This document shows, piece by piece, positions 32,000 to 42,950 of a stretch of 64,000 bases of DNA. Origin of the DNA: Symsagittifera roscoffensis (Eukaryota; Xenacoelomorpha; Acoela; Convolutidae); contig NC_087062.1 of the NCBI RefSeq assembly GCF_963678635.1, forward strand, positions 67,939,415-68,003,414, in the 5' to 3' direction. Position 1 is the first letter of the stretch, and every line of letters starts with the position of its first letter. Position numbers and translations under genes: made by a program. The notes under the pieces were generated by a model. The model saw only the letters and a program-made list of their open reading frames with translations, was not told the origin of the DNA and did no database searches.

Positions 32000-33380
32000 T
32001 TAGACAGCGTTCTTCTGGCTCACTCTAACTATGCAAACTGGAGCTTCTGTTTCTTTGATGTCAAGTCGGTGCATGGCCTGTAGGGTGATGACGTTCGTCT
32101 GAGTACATTTGTCAACGAGCTCCCTCAAGTGATGAATTCGACCGTTCTGAGATCGAACTTTGACGTTTGCCATTGCAAGAACTGTGATGGTTCCAGTTCG
32201 GTTGATTTGCAGAGCATCTATTGTCGCTGCGAGATGAGGACCCGGCTGACAAGAATTGCCATGAAGAGTTGTAAGATGCTCCTTTTGACATGTCTTGCAG
32301 TGATGTTGAAGGACCTCTGCACAGTGATTTGTCATGCCGTGATTTGTCATGCCTGTTGCTAGTCACGTAATTCTTTCTTTCTGACGTTGTCATCAATCTG
32401 TATTTCGCACAGTGCCATATTGGATGTCGCTCTCGGCAGTTTTGAACTTTACACTGTGGTAAAGAATAGCCATTCTTATGAGATCCGTTCTTTTCTGTCA
32501 AGAACATCTGCTGCTCACGCTCTGGCTTAAAGGATCTGGAATGAGATCCTTCATCCACCTCTAAAGAACTGACTCTGTTGTCTTAGAACACCATGAGTCG
32601 ATCGAACTCAAAGAGCTTCAGTCCCATCGTTTGCAGTTTCCCATGCCTTCTGAGATTCAGGATCGAGATTCTCGAAGAGAAGGAAATACCATAAATCGTT
32701 ATCTACTGACCGAAGTCTCATTGATGATTGAGTGTAGCTGACGAAGCTGAGACACATTCTCCGTTCGAACTGCAGTGAATCCGCGACAAAAGCTTTCGAA
32801 GGATGACTCGATCGTTTTTGTATCTCTGCTCTAGCATTTGAAGCGCTACCTCGTAGTTGCTGTCTTCAAGTTTATGATGAGCTTAGAAACATGACTCGTA
32901 ACGCAACTCTTGAGATTCATCAATTTCTGAACCGGTGACAACTTGTCATTGTCATGGACAGTTGACCGAAATTGATCAATGAAGCTTAGAAAGGCAGCGA
33001 AATCGCCACTGAAGCTAGGCAGATTGATCTGAGGCAATCTTGGTGTGATCCTTGTAGGTTCAATCTGCATAGTTGCAACAGGGTTGATAGGCTGACTAGA
33101 TGCGGCTATCGTTCTCTTTACGGCTTGTAGAGTTTGGAGAGCATCATTCCGGGTGTTCTGATATTGATCGAATACTTGATCGTATTCTGCATCACCGGTG
33201 ATAGCGTCAAGCAGCTCGTGATCAGCAGTTGAGGATTGACTCAAGCAATGCTCAAGTTCGGTTGTTTTATCGCTCAACTCGTCTTGGTTACTATTGAGGC
33301 TAGCACAAATGTCACTGACTTGAGAAATTTGCCGTTTCAGAACTCGCAGACAGTTTCTTTAAGCTCGTTTAAGCTTCTCC
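32000..33380 (-). pseudogene. BEL/Pao gag and nucleocapsid/protease start
   Basis: Gag starts near 33380 (MEKLKRA, then an in-frame TAA at codon 8) and continues to LPQINLPSFSGDFAAFLSFI and a DQFRSTVHDN segment, a BEL gag hallmark. A cysteine-rich stretch near 32400 (CKVQNCRERHPIWHC) is a zinc-knuckle region. Protease sequence follows near 32200 (VDKCTQTNVI). At least four frame changes separate these pieces. Confidence 0.8.
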
Positions 33381-33429
33381 ATGGAGTTAGCGCTGATGGA
33401 GTTTGTCTTTCTGTAGTAGGCTTATTCAG

Positions 33430-33705
33430 TGTGCTTAGTTTCCTTAGGATATGGAGCGGACCAGAAGGAATATTTCGCGATAGCTGGAAAGCGACTGTAT
33501 CGTATGAAAAATGAATTAATGATGATTTAGTTACAATAAATTGCGGGTAAATGAAATCAATAAGTTATGGGAAAACTAAATTTTTAATTGAGTTTACATG
33601 TGAACAAACTATCTTGCCATTTAAAAGATGCTTTGTTTGCTCCGACAGGACCCAACTAATACACTTGGTCCTTTCAAACAATTAAGGCAATATATATGGA
33701 TCACT
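33430..33705 (-). repeat. BEL/Pao LTR copy A (5' LTR)
   Basis: About 275 bp, starting on the minus strand at CCATATATATTGCCTTAATT and ending near GCGAAATATTCCTTC. The following TGGTCCGCTCCATATCC could be the primer-binding site, but no tRNA was identified. Confidence 0.8.
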
Positions 33706-33802
33706 TTCAGTTTTCCATGCGAGCTCGTAGACTGTGAAGTAATCAGATCTTTTTCGAATTGGCCATGCAAAGGCAAAATTATTTAATGCCTGTCAAATGT
33801 AC

Positions 33803-33979
33803 CTTACGCATGTTAAACCCAACGGTTGGGATTTGATCTTCCTGGAAATGACCGGAAGTCAGGACTGTAACAAATGTTGTTTTTCCACTACATTGCAAGC
33901 CGACCAATGTCATCTCCATTTCTTGTTTCCAGAACAAACCTCTGAGCCAGTCAAGAAGAGAACGAAAGAAACGAAGCAT
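33803..33979 (-). CDS. ARL8: ARL8 GTPase, coding exon 1 (N terminus)
   Basis: ARL8 is the Arf-like GTPase on lysosomes that recruits kinesin adaptors and tethering factors. This exon encodes 59 residues. [17 protein letters not shown] forms the amphipathic N-terminal helix, which in ARL8 is N-acetylated and inserts into the lysosomal membrane. The P-loop is GLQCSGKTT (Tyr in human where Cys is here), followed by switch I PTVGFNM. The donor is CGTAAG|GTACAT. The three exons total 184 residues, against 186 in human, and the ATG at 33979 fits the family start exactly. Confidence 0.96.
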
Positions 33980-34295
33980 TTTGAATCTGTAATCGACATT
34001 CAGATGTAAAAGTGCTTCGCAAACACAAGCGAGAGAGCGGTAAATAGCGCTAAAGGGTAACTAAAAGAGAAATAAGGGAAAAACAAGGTACTCTTACACA
34101 GAAGCAAAACTGAGCTTCGCACCACTTGCGATTTAAAAATGATGATTGAAAGAATAAAAACTGAAAAAAAATGCATAAGCCCAAAATATCCGGAATGAAA
34201 TAACAAAAAAAAACACTTTATTTGCCAGTTTGAAGTGTTTTCAAATGTAAATCAAATTTAGATAACAATTATTTTCAAATACACACAAATTTAAT
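33980..34295. other. Upstream flank of ARL8 coding exon 1
   Basis: Expected to hold the ARL8 5' UTR and promoter. It contains two fragments of the SINE-tail family: GTGCTTCGCAAACACAAGCG near 34010 and CTGAGCTTCGCACCACTTGC near 34108. No defined promoter motif. Confidence 0.4.
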
Positions 34296-34707
34296 GGGTG
34301 CCGGACATCAAGCCGACGGGACTTCAAGCCGAATCGTAAAACAAGGGACTTCAAGCCGAAAATTTTCTCATTAAGTCATGAAATAAGGTTTATTTGAAAA
34401 CTTTTTAAGAAATTTCTCAATTTCATGATCTTTATTCGGTAATTATAAGCGTTTTCATAAAATTTAAGCCTCCAAATGATGTTTAGGAAAGTTGAATAAT
34501 AAAACACGGTTGAAGGTTTTTTTTGTTTATAATTTATGCATTTCAAGAAACGGCTGATATTATTAACTGATGCCAATCCTAAGTAATTCATTGTCATAAA
34601 TAACGCTTATTATGGACTAAACTACCCTAATATTTTGAAAAGCAACGTACTACAGATGAAAAAATTCCCTTCGACTTGAATTACCGTCTGCTTGTTGTCC
34701 TAGACCC
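34296..34707. mobile_element. Non-autonomous TIR DNA transposon with 9-bp target-site duplication
   Basis: The left end is GGGTGCCGGACATCAAGCCG; on the opposite strand, the right end is GGGTCTAGGACAACAAGCAG. The arms align over about 45 bp and then decay. The element is flanked on both sides by the identical 9-bp sequence AAATTTAAT, a perfect target-site duplication. The left end contains the word ACTTCAAGCCGA repeated. It is 412 bp and codes for nothing. A 9-bp duplication with GGG ends fits Mutator-like elements best. Confidence 0.85.
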
Positions 34708-35077
34708 AAATTTAATACACTTCTCCTTAACACGATCAATTACAAATTCAGAAACTCAGGCGAATTTGGTTTCCTACTAAATTCTTATAACTCTATCCCC
34801 GCCCTGGTAGCGTTTAAAAGATCTTTTCCTTTCCGTTCCATCTTCGTTACATCATATGAATGTAAAAAAAAACACTTTAATTGCACATCGAAATTAATTT
34901 AATACACAAGTGTATGTCAAATGTTTTCTGTTTTTTTTTTCTATCAGTTCATAGAAATATCATAACATCATTAGATATACATAGTTACAATAACAATAAA
35001 CAAAACAAAATCTTTCACAATTATCGATGATTACTTTTCACCTGAGAGCTTCAAGGTGGTTTTAAATATAAATGTTA

Positions 35078-35700
35078 TTATATAAACTTGAAGCTTTTCC
35101 ATGAAACTTTACCAGGAGTTGCCACAGAGGGGTCTTCTTTAAATAATAATAAATAATAATTCTTGAATTTTATCTTTGCTTTTCTGTATGTTACTATGTC
35201 TTTAAAGTTGACTTTATCATCTGTTAGTTTGTTCCAGATTATGACGGACTTTTTAAAGAAGGAATTTTCTATGTTTTGCCCATTGTATCTGTCGCCAAAA
35301 TATAATTTTTTGTTTCTTGTATTAGTATCTATTTGGTGGTTATCATACTCAATGTTATAATAGGCTGGCAATAATTGATGTTGTATTTTCCAAAAGTGAC
35401 ATAATATTTTATAGTCCAGAAACATTGTTACTGGTAATATATTGTGTTTAAGCTTCAAGTCTGAAGGTGAGTCGTATTTTGCACGATCGCAGCAAGTTTT
35501 TACTGCCCAGCTTAACTGTTTTTCCAGAGATATCATTAGGTTAGCGGATATTCCACTTAAAAGAATTGCTGGGTAATGCAAATGACTAATTACCAGTGCA
35601 TGCATTATCAAGAGTCTTGTTTTCACTGGCAATGGCTTTTTGATTGATTGAAGTGTTTTTATTCCGCATGCCATTTTCCTGAGAATATTTTTGATTTCAT
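35078..35700 (-). pseudogene. LINE ORF2 C-terminal domain
   Basis: A 198-residue open frame with the post-RT pattern of non-LTR elements: KTRLLIMHALVISHLHYPAI, then LEKQLSWAVKTC, and a tail with NKLTDDKVNFKDIVTYRKAK. The last ~60 residues are typical of CR1-like C termini (LPAYYN...TRNKKLYF). Confidence 0.85.
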
Positions 35701-36780
35701 CTTGGAATGTGAGAAACTGATCTAAAACTACTCTCCTAGGTATTTAACATTGGTTTTTTTCTCAATTATTCTGTCATCTAGAGTTATACTATACTTTTCA
35801 TCCTTTTTCCTTGAATGTTTTTTTTGCTGAAAACGATGAGTTCTGTTTTTTTTTGCATTCAATTGAAGTGAGTTTTAAAAAAATAATTTAACAACAGACT
35901 GCAATTGGTTTTGAGTGCTTTAATAGCTTTTTGTGGATCATTATTTTCACAGAATAGTAAAGTATCATCCGCATATTGAACTATTTTACATGTTTTCTCA
36001 ATTTGTTTGTTGAGATCGTTAATGTAAAGATTGAATATTAGAGGGCCAAGGACAGTGCCCTGTGGGACACCCTGCTCAAGTGCAATCTAATCGGATTCGG
36101 TGTTGTTAACAATTGTTTTCTGGCTTCGGTTGGTGATAAAGGAATTGATCATTTCTATAGCTTCTTCGGAAAAGTTTAACCGTTTTAGTTTCTGCTAAAG
36201 ATAAATATGATCAATAGAATCAAATGCTTTAGAGAGATTCAGTAAGGAACATGCTACAGTTTTTTTTGTTGTTTATTGCTTCTCTGAATGCTTCAGTGCA
36301 ATAAAGAATAGCGTCGATTGTTGAATATGATGTTCTGAACCCAAACTGGGTATTACTTAGTAATTTTTGGGATATCAGATATTCGTTGATTTGTTTATAT
36401 AACAATTTTTCAAAAAATTTTTAGTGAGCCCCAGTTATAGAGATAGGCCTATAACTTTCTGGTAGTTCTGGATCTTCTTTTTTGTATATTGGTGTGACAA
36501 TTGCTTTTTTGAGCTTGCAAGGATATGTCTTGTTTTTCAAAAACTCATCGTATAGAGATGTCAGATGTGTGTATATTTTATTGCAGCCATCCTTCAATGC
36601 CCAGGCTGGAATTTTGGATCGACCTGGTGCCCTTTGACTATTTAAATTATGTATTTCTTTTTTTACATTCAGCTGATGTGATGAATCGGAATGAAATTTT
36701 ATTTTTATTTCGAATTTTGCATGTAGAAGTCGGTGAACTTTGCCTGATTTTTGAATTTTTCTCATAAAAGCATCCAAGAG
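35701..36780 (-). pseudogene. LINE ORF2 reverse transcriptase
   Basis: RT motifs in order: PGRSKIPAWALKDGC, AIVTPIYKKEDPELPESYRP, a LSKAFDSIDH motif-A segment, GVPQGTVLGPLIFNLYINDL (motif B) and QYADDTLLF (motif C). A TAG interrupts the region just after motif A and several frameshifts follow, so no single open frame spans it. Confidence 0.88.
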
Positions 36781-37760
36781 TTGAGAACTTGTAATTTAGC
36801 AGGTTCGCCATCTGTAAATTATTGGTTATGAAATCGCCGAAGGAGTTTCTAAGTAATGGAATGAGGTTGGAAGATTTTTTTGAGTTTCTTGTATTGTTTA
36901 TTATACTCCATTTTTTCGCTTTTTTTCGAGTTAAACAGTTGGGATATAAATTTATCATCTTCGTAGTTTACCTTTGGTTTGTCGTTGCGAATGAAAATAG
37001 CCTTCTGTGGGGCACATTCTTTAATGGTGTCAGCAATGTTAGATGTGAGGATGTCGAGCATTATTTCGGGATTATTATTGCTATAGAAACTTCTCCAATT
37101 TATAGCTGATAGTTTTTGTTTGAATTTGTAATTGGAGTAATTGGATTTGTCAAATATTTTATGTTTGATTTGTCTTACATTGTTGTTCAACTTAAGTTCT
37201 GTAATGAATGCTGTTGCTTGGTGGTCGGTCTTAAATGGTGGTGTGAATACTATTGAATTATTTGTTAGATATTTTATGCCTAGGTCGATGATAATATAGT
37301 CAATTAGTGCTTTTGAGTGAGTAGGTGTTAATTTGTTAGTGACGTCCAGATTATATGGTATTAGGATTGTATCTAAAGACTGTTTGTCGTCTTCGTTGAG
37401 ATAGTTGAGATTGTAATCTCCTAGTAAAATCAGGTTTGAATTAAATGACTGTGCATGGTCAATTGATTTGACTAGATCTTCTAAGAAGTCTGTTTTGTTG
37501 TTTCTATTAGGATTGTAGGCTAGGTTTAATAGAGTGGTTCTATCATTTTTGTTGAGTCCGGCTTTAAATTCTAACCAGATGCTATCATACTTTTTGTGCA
37601 TGCTGCTTAATTCATGTCTTACTTTTGGGTTTAACTTTTTCGTAACCAGTAACATGACCCCTCCACCCTTCAATTTTTTACTTGATTCATAAATTCTATC
37701 ACATCGGAATAACTTATGTTTGTCATTGTCTATGGCCCATAGTTTATTGTCATTTGTATC
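36781..37760 (-). pseudogene. LINE ORF2 AP endonuclease
   Basis: A 274-residue frame shows the EEP fold of LINE endonucleases: GGGVMLLV, then LLNLAYNPN, LILLGDYNLNYL (the GDxN catalytic motif), DYIIIDLG, and the SDH-equivalent FKTDHQATAFI. The extreme N terminus is degraded: the segment with FNDTNDNKLW and FGFSETWF (about 37810-37720) is separated by a stop. Confidence 0.85.
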
Positions 37761-38287
37761 ATTGAACCATGTCTCGGAAAATCCAAAAATTGTATTATCA
37801 TTAAAAGTTTTGATAAGTTGTTTGAGATCTGAACGCTTTCTAGCTAAACTTCTTCAATTAAGATGTAGTACTTTTAAGTTGTTGTTGTAGTTTTCCAGTT
37901 TTTTGTTTAGTTGACTGAATTTCATGAAGGGTCCTGGATTTGGGTGGATATCCCCTGATATTAAGAGAGTTTTATGAAGGGACCTTTCTTGTTTTTTAAA
38001 AGTCTTGCTTGTGTTTTTTATATAATAATTGTAATAGAAATAGCTTATATTAATAAGTATAGTGCAATAACGTTTGTTCGAGTATATTGTGGCAACTCAT
38101 GGAAAAAGATACTTTCCTTTTCTTTTATTCAGTACCTCATAAGCTACAAATTGATTGCTTTTGCAGAAGCTTATGACAGATATGCTAGTTAAGGCAAAAA
38201 GTAACAGCATATCGCTTTGTAGAACAATTATAGTTAAAATTACAATTAACAGTCGTTTATCAAAAAGATAGTCTTAAGTAGTATAAC

Positions 38288-39240
38288 TTAATAATGAAAA
38301 CCTTGCGAGTAGTTATATGACTGCTGGTTACGATTCAGGATATGGTTATAATTACTATCACAGCCCCATGAGTTGTTGATGAAATTATTTTGACCAGTTT
38401 GTCGGCCATGACCAGTTTGTCTGCCATATGGATGCATGCGATCGTTACTATAGGGTCTATTGGTAGACCTATAAACAATTTTATGTTGATAATTGGAAAG
38501 CGATTTTTGGTTGGAATTTGCTTTTCCAGTATAATCAGGGGCTGGTTTTACCCTCGGGAGTTTACTTGAGTGTTTGAACACGTATGAGCCGAGGCAATTG
38601 CGCAAGAATGGTATACCAATTCATCGTTCAGGTGTATAGTGTCAAAATATAAACTCTGATAGCTCTCCAAGTTTTTGATGTTTGAGTTTAGATTTAGCAC
38701 CTCAAATCCCGTTGCCGAACCATACATTTCATTCAGAAAACGATTGTAATGATCAATTTTGTCATTAGCATCATCATTGTTAAGTATTGGTGGTATTTTG
38801 CAAATAACAATCGAATCTGGTGAAAATTTTGCAGTTATTAAAGCGACAAGTTCTTCATATTTGGCGCTAAATTCATCAATCGTTGAGTAAATTTTTTTTA
38901 AGATGGAGTTTGTCCGATCTTGGATTATCACACACTTAAGTTTTTTTTTCACTATATTGGTCAACCACTTTTAATTTCTCATCAGTGGAGCTACCCCTGT
39001 ACGCATGACCAATCGTATCATTGGGAAAAGTTTCAGTTTTTACCCTAGCAATTATACTTGAACCCAAAATCAAGTTTACACACTGCTCTGGTACAGGAAA
39101 AGGCGAAAAGTTTATCACATTTTTTGATGCTTCTTTTGCTTTCGTCGATGTTGACTGTAGTTTGCCATCCTTGTCTGCTTCCGATGTTTTCTCAATAAAC
39201 TCCATTATTTTACGATAATCTTCCTTTTGGTCGTACAAAT
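38288..39240 (-). pseudogene. LINE ORF1 with SGNH/esterase-like domain
   Basis: Two frames, separated by one shift, form an SGNH hydrolase-like protein: VNLILGSSIIARVK (block I, with GSS instead of GDS), TKCVIIQDRTN, DSIVICKIPPI and a C-terminal FDTIHLNDE with the DxxH dyad. CR1 and L2 elements often carry such an esterase in ORF1. The nucleophile serine position reads GSS, so activity is uncertain. A basic N- and Q-rich C-terminal tail follows. Confidence 0.7.
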
Positions 39241-39300
39241 CGGAGTAAATCTTGTATAATGCTGATTTTTGAAGTCCATTAAATTCTTCTTGGCAAAGTT

Positions 39301-40206
39301 TTTTTGCTTGACATGGTTAAAATGGATGCAAATGACTGGTAACTGGAAGGACATTATTTGATAATGACTTCAGATCCTGTATTTTTGCTAAATAATTTAA
39401 TTACAGTGCTGAGATAACTATCTTTTTCTGCAAAATAATTTCCTTTTTTCTGCTCTATAACTTTCTTCTGCAAATATAAGTTTATTTTCCAAATTGATTT
39501 TGTTCGCTCGTCTGATTCAATCAAGCAATGACTACCTGTTTTTCTGCTGATAAATATATTCTGCTAGAAATAACTTTTTTCTGCAAAAAAAATTTCTTTT
39601 TCTGTCAAATAATTTTTCTGTAAAGCACTTGTCTTTTTCTGTTGAATAGCTATAATTTTCTTTTTCTTCTAAATTGTTTTTCTGTAACTGTCTTTTTGTT
39701 TTGCCAAATTCGGTTTTTCAATACAGGTTTTCGAATAAAGCATGTATGGAATTTTCCAAATTTTAAGATTTGATAATATAATGCACGGATGTTTTGTTTT
39801 TATTCGAATAAATTTTCTAGTTTAGACTAATCTCTATGTAAACGACTGTATTTTTGTGTTTAGAAAATTTTCCTTAGTGTTTGAAGGTCAGAAAGATCAA
39901 AGGCGAAAATAATGAAAAAAGAGCAAAAAAAGCCGACTGATTTCTAGCTGTTAAATTTTACTCCTTATTGATGCATCTGACCGAGTAGATTGATGGTTTT
40001 AATCAATTAGAGGTCTCAAACGTTCATTTTGACGAACTCGGAAGGTTTAATTTGAAGTTTCATTTTAATTTTTAAAAATTCGTTGACCTTGAGATTTCGC
40101 ACCAACAGAAACGGCGAAACACAACAACAACAAGTTTCTCAGAGAGAACAACTATATTCGTTGCTTTGAAAAGCAGCGAATATAGCAACGAAAAGAAACT
40201 AAAAAT
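39301..40206. other. AT-rich spacer between LINE and Penelope-like element
   Basis: It begins with repeated TTTTTCTG words (about 39410-39690: TTTTTCTGC/TTTTTCTGT at irregular spacing), a degenerate simple repeat. Near 40150-40185 there is an inverted repeat, CTATATTCGTTGCTTT with AGCAGCGAATATAG, directly before the pseudo-LTR. No gene. Confidence 0.5.
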
Positions 40207-40540
40207 GTAGTCCCAAAATATTTTTGATTTTTTGTTTAAAACGTACATGTCTAAATAGAAACTATGACTCAGTAACTTCAAGACAATTTAATTTCAAAAT
40301 GTTTGATTAATTTTAGAGGTCAAAGGTATTTTAATTTTAATAGTAATTTGGAGGTCAACTGTGATTGGCTAATTTTTTAACATGATAGTTTAGAACCAAA
40401 TTGTATGAGAATTATTGTAAATAATATTTGTAAAATGATGTTTTATCGTTTTTTAGATTAGTGTATTGTAAAAATGCTGACGACGATGCACATAGTTGCA
40501 AAAAAGTTTGAAATTTACTTTTTAGCAAAAAATTTCTTCA
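40207..40540 (+). repeat. Penelope pseudo-LTR, left copy
   Basis: It starts GTAGTCCCAAAATATTTTT and contains AAACGTACATGTCTAAAT, GAGGTCAACTGTGATTGGCT and GATGCACATAGTTGCAAAAA. It is about 85-90% identical to the right copy. Confidence 0.9.
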
Positions 40541-41520
40541 ATTTTACTTGTAAATTCGTGATAAACCAGAAAGCGAAGAGCTTAAAATTCCAATTGTTTT
40601 CCCATTAAAGGGTCAGTATAAAAATGTTTAATGATTTTCATTAATGTATAGGGAATTTTTATAGTGTTTTTTCTCGATACGAAATATGACCGATTTTAAT
40701 TTGAGTTACCAATTTTTTTCATATTGTAGAAGCTGTTCCACTGAAGAAGAAAAAAGTGGTTGTGTGACACGACGTGGTAAAGAACAACATTAGCAGCCAC
40801 AGAACAAACAACTGTCGCTCAACCGGTGTCGAGGAGCTGACAAACTATTTGAAGTCGAATAAGCAGCAGATTTTGGCGATTGTCTATTGCAGAAGGGAAG
40901 GAACGCCCGACTTGTTTAGTCAGCTTCTCGGCACAGGAGTGCTCATTATTCCAGCTACAAAACGGCTACTCTCCAAAGCAAGTAAAACTACCCGGAGCAG
41001 CTCAAGGAATATTTGAAGCTGCACCAGAGTGCTGAATTGGAGCAGAAATCGCTGCGATTGGTAGTGGCACTATCAGGGACAAACAACAGAGATCATCACA
41101 GACAAGGAGAAAAGCGAAAGCAAGACGTGAGCAGAAGCTGAAGGCAGAGGATGTGTCTGCACTTCTAAGACAGGGATGAGAAGAGTAGGATTTGTTTTGC
41201 TTTGTGCCTTGTGAGTTTCATTACTCGTGGCCTGCAATGAAATGACCACTCTACTTTTGCCTGCTGTTTGGCTCAGACAAGTTTTAAAAAGAAAACTAAC
41301 TTTCTAAAAAGAAAATTGTGTTAGAATATTTAAAATTCCTTTAAAAAGTTCAAATATCTGTACATAGACTGAAGTTTTTGAGAAAATGTCTAAAAAACGA
41401 TCTAATACCGGATTTTTTGAAGTTTAGGGTCCCCGAGAACGGGTTTTTTCGGACCATGCTAAGCATAATTTTCAATTAAAACTACTAAGGACTGAAACTT
41501 CTAGGGCAAAGGAGGATAGG
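40541..41520 (+). other. Penelope 5' region before the RT frame
   Basis: Mostly non-coding, with one 80-residue frame (40774-41016) lacking known domains. Since it lies inside the element it may be a decayed N-terminal extension or an unrelated leader. Confidence 0.4.
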
Positions 41521-41523
41521 AAA

Positions 41524-42655
41524 ATGTACGAGGAGATACTAATGAAAGCAAGATCACTGGTGCAAAAAAAAATTGACGAACAGTGGTGGGCATTCATTTT
41601 CCGCTTCGTGAGGCGTCAAGTTGAGGCAAGCTTAAAGACAACATCAGAAAACCATAAAAAAAAGTTAGACAAACTGTCCGAGAGACAAAATAAACCTCTT
41701 AAGGGGGAGAAAAGAGCGATCATTTAAGGTACTTGATAACATTGAATTGCCTGGATGGGTATACGAAGTGCTATCAATGGGCTCGAAGCATCCCATTAGA
41801 GACAAGTTTAACGAAACACACTTTTTGGCGGATATCGACATTTTCCTCTCACAACTGAAAAATCCGAAAGCAACTGGTGAAACGTTATGTGAAATAGAAG
41901 CCGCGACAAAGGCATTTGCAAAAAACGTAAGGCAAACCCCAAGAGACAAAGCCGTTGAAAAAACGAGGAAATATCTCAAAGATAATGGCTCGCGGGCTGT
42001 GCCCATTGATAAGGGGGTTGGTTTCTGCATAATGAGGAAACAAACGTACGAATCAAAGCTGGAATCCTTGTTGCAAATTGCTCAGTTCGTCGAAAAAGAT
42101 GCAACCACTGACGAGGTTATACTGAAAACTGAGAAAAAACTTAACAAAGAATTACTAGCCATGAACAAAAGAGACGAGATAAGTGATCAGTTATATTCTA
42201 AGATCAGATCAACAGGGGGCAACCCGCCCGTTTGTACGGTTTAGCTAAAGTACACAAGGCTGAGACACCCCTACGACCAGTACTATCACTTCCAGGCAGC
42301 TCGTATGAGAATCTTAACAAATTGCTTGCAAAGTTTTTTGACAACATTGATGGAGCCAATATAGAAACCAATATTGAAGAGGCCAGAGAAATAATTGAAA
42401 ACATTGCTCTAGATCCGGATGAAACCATAATATCTCTTGATGTGAAAAGTTTGTACACCAACGTTCCCCTGAAGTAGGCAATTGCAATTGCTTTACAGAA
42501 ACTGTACAGCCAGGAGTCTCCTCCTGAAATTCAAAGAGCAACCATGAAAAGGCTTTTGAATATGGCGGTCAGCAAAGTATAATTCAAGTGTAATGATTCA
42601 TGGTATGTTCAAGTTGATGGTTTAGCAATGGGCGCGTCCCTCGCTGTAATTCGGC
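41524..42655 (+). pseudogene. Penelope reverse transcriptase, N-terminal part to motif B
   Basis: After a coiled N-terminal stretch the frame reads KHPIRDKFNETHFLADID, then YGLAKVHKAETPLRPVLSLP (the PLE PLRP block), SLDVKSLYTNVPL (motif A) and VDGLAMGASLA (motif B). Two in-frame stops (TAG after NVPLK, TAA before FKCND) and a frameshift at about 42240 break it. The KVHK...LRPVLS pattern is specific for Penelope-like RT. Confidence 0.88.
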
Positions 42656-42689
42656 AAACTTATGGCTGAAAGAGTACGAGTTTGCTCTA

Positions 42690-42950
42690 AGAAAAGAAAT
42701 AAAGAAATACCGATGGAAACGGAGATACAGCAACATTAATGACAAAAACGGCTTGTGCCCATGTTGCAGCAGGAAAGTCACATATAGAACAAAGGGGGTT
42801 GAATGCGAGAGTTTCCGAAACTGGTATCATCTAAAATGCGGAAAAATATCCGATAATGTATACGCGGATCAATAACCGGGATAGTCTGGTACTGTGAAAG
42901 CTGCTGCCGAGCTAAGATCAAGAAGAAGGATACTCTCCAGGTGGAATTGT
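42690..42950 (+). pseudogene. PHD-type zinc finger inserted in Penelope RT
   Basis: Between RT motif B and motif C lies an insert of about 80 residues. It starts after LKEYEFALRKEIKKY and carries CPCC (42756-42767), then VECESFRNWYHLKCGKIS and, after one frameshift, IVWYCESCC (ending about 42907). The pattern CxxC...C..-W-YHxxC...WxCxxC is that of a PHD finger, but the expected fourth cysteine is Phe (CESF). RT resumes at LFPRYVDDI in the same frame as WYCESCC. Residue spacing, not homology search, supports this call. Confidence 0.75.

Larger units (their letters stand above)
26650..33705 (-). mobile_element. BEL/Pao LTR retrotransposon with three LTR copies
   Basis: Read on the minus strand: LTR A (about 33705-33430), gag, protease, RT, RNase H-like region and integrase, LTR B (about 27480-27260), then a second leader plus the first third of gag, then LTR C (about 26883-26650). 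RT, protease and integrase signatures are of the BEL/Pao type. All coding regions carry stops or frameshifts, so the element is dead. It lies sense-oriented in ARL8 intron 1. The arrangement suggests two copies sharing an LTR, the second collapsed to a gag stub. Confidence 0.88.
23101..33802 (-). other. ARL8: ARL8 intron 1 (10.7 kb) containing a BEL/Pao element
   Basis: The intron is flanked by donor AAG|GTACAT (GT at 33802-33801) and acceptor CTTTAG (AG at 23102-23101). Its right two thirds are the BEL/Pao retrotransposon, in the same orientation as ARL8. Its left third (about 23.2-26.6 kb) is AT-rich with two short tandem duplications, a hairpin, and two hairpin-family repeats, and has no coding signal. 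Confidence 0.85.
34900..39300 (-). mobile_element. CR1-like LINE retrotransposon (decayed)
   Basis: On the minus strand: ORF1 with an esterase-like domain (39240-38290), ORF2 endonuclease (about 37700-36990), RT (about 36780-35900) and C-terminal region (35674-35078). This order and the esterase-type ORF1 are typical of the CR1/L2 group. In-frame stops and frameshifts make it inactive. The 3' end was not precisely placed; no target-site duplication was found. Confidence 0.85.

Noticed and set aside
38000-38200. 72-codon plus-strand frame near the LINE.
   Set aside because: It is antisense to the LINE ORF1-ORF2 junction and has no recognisable domain.
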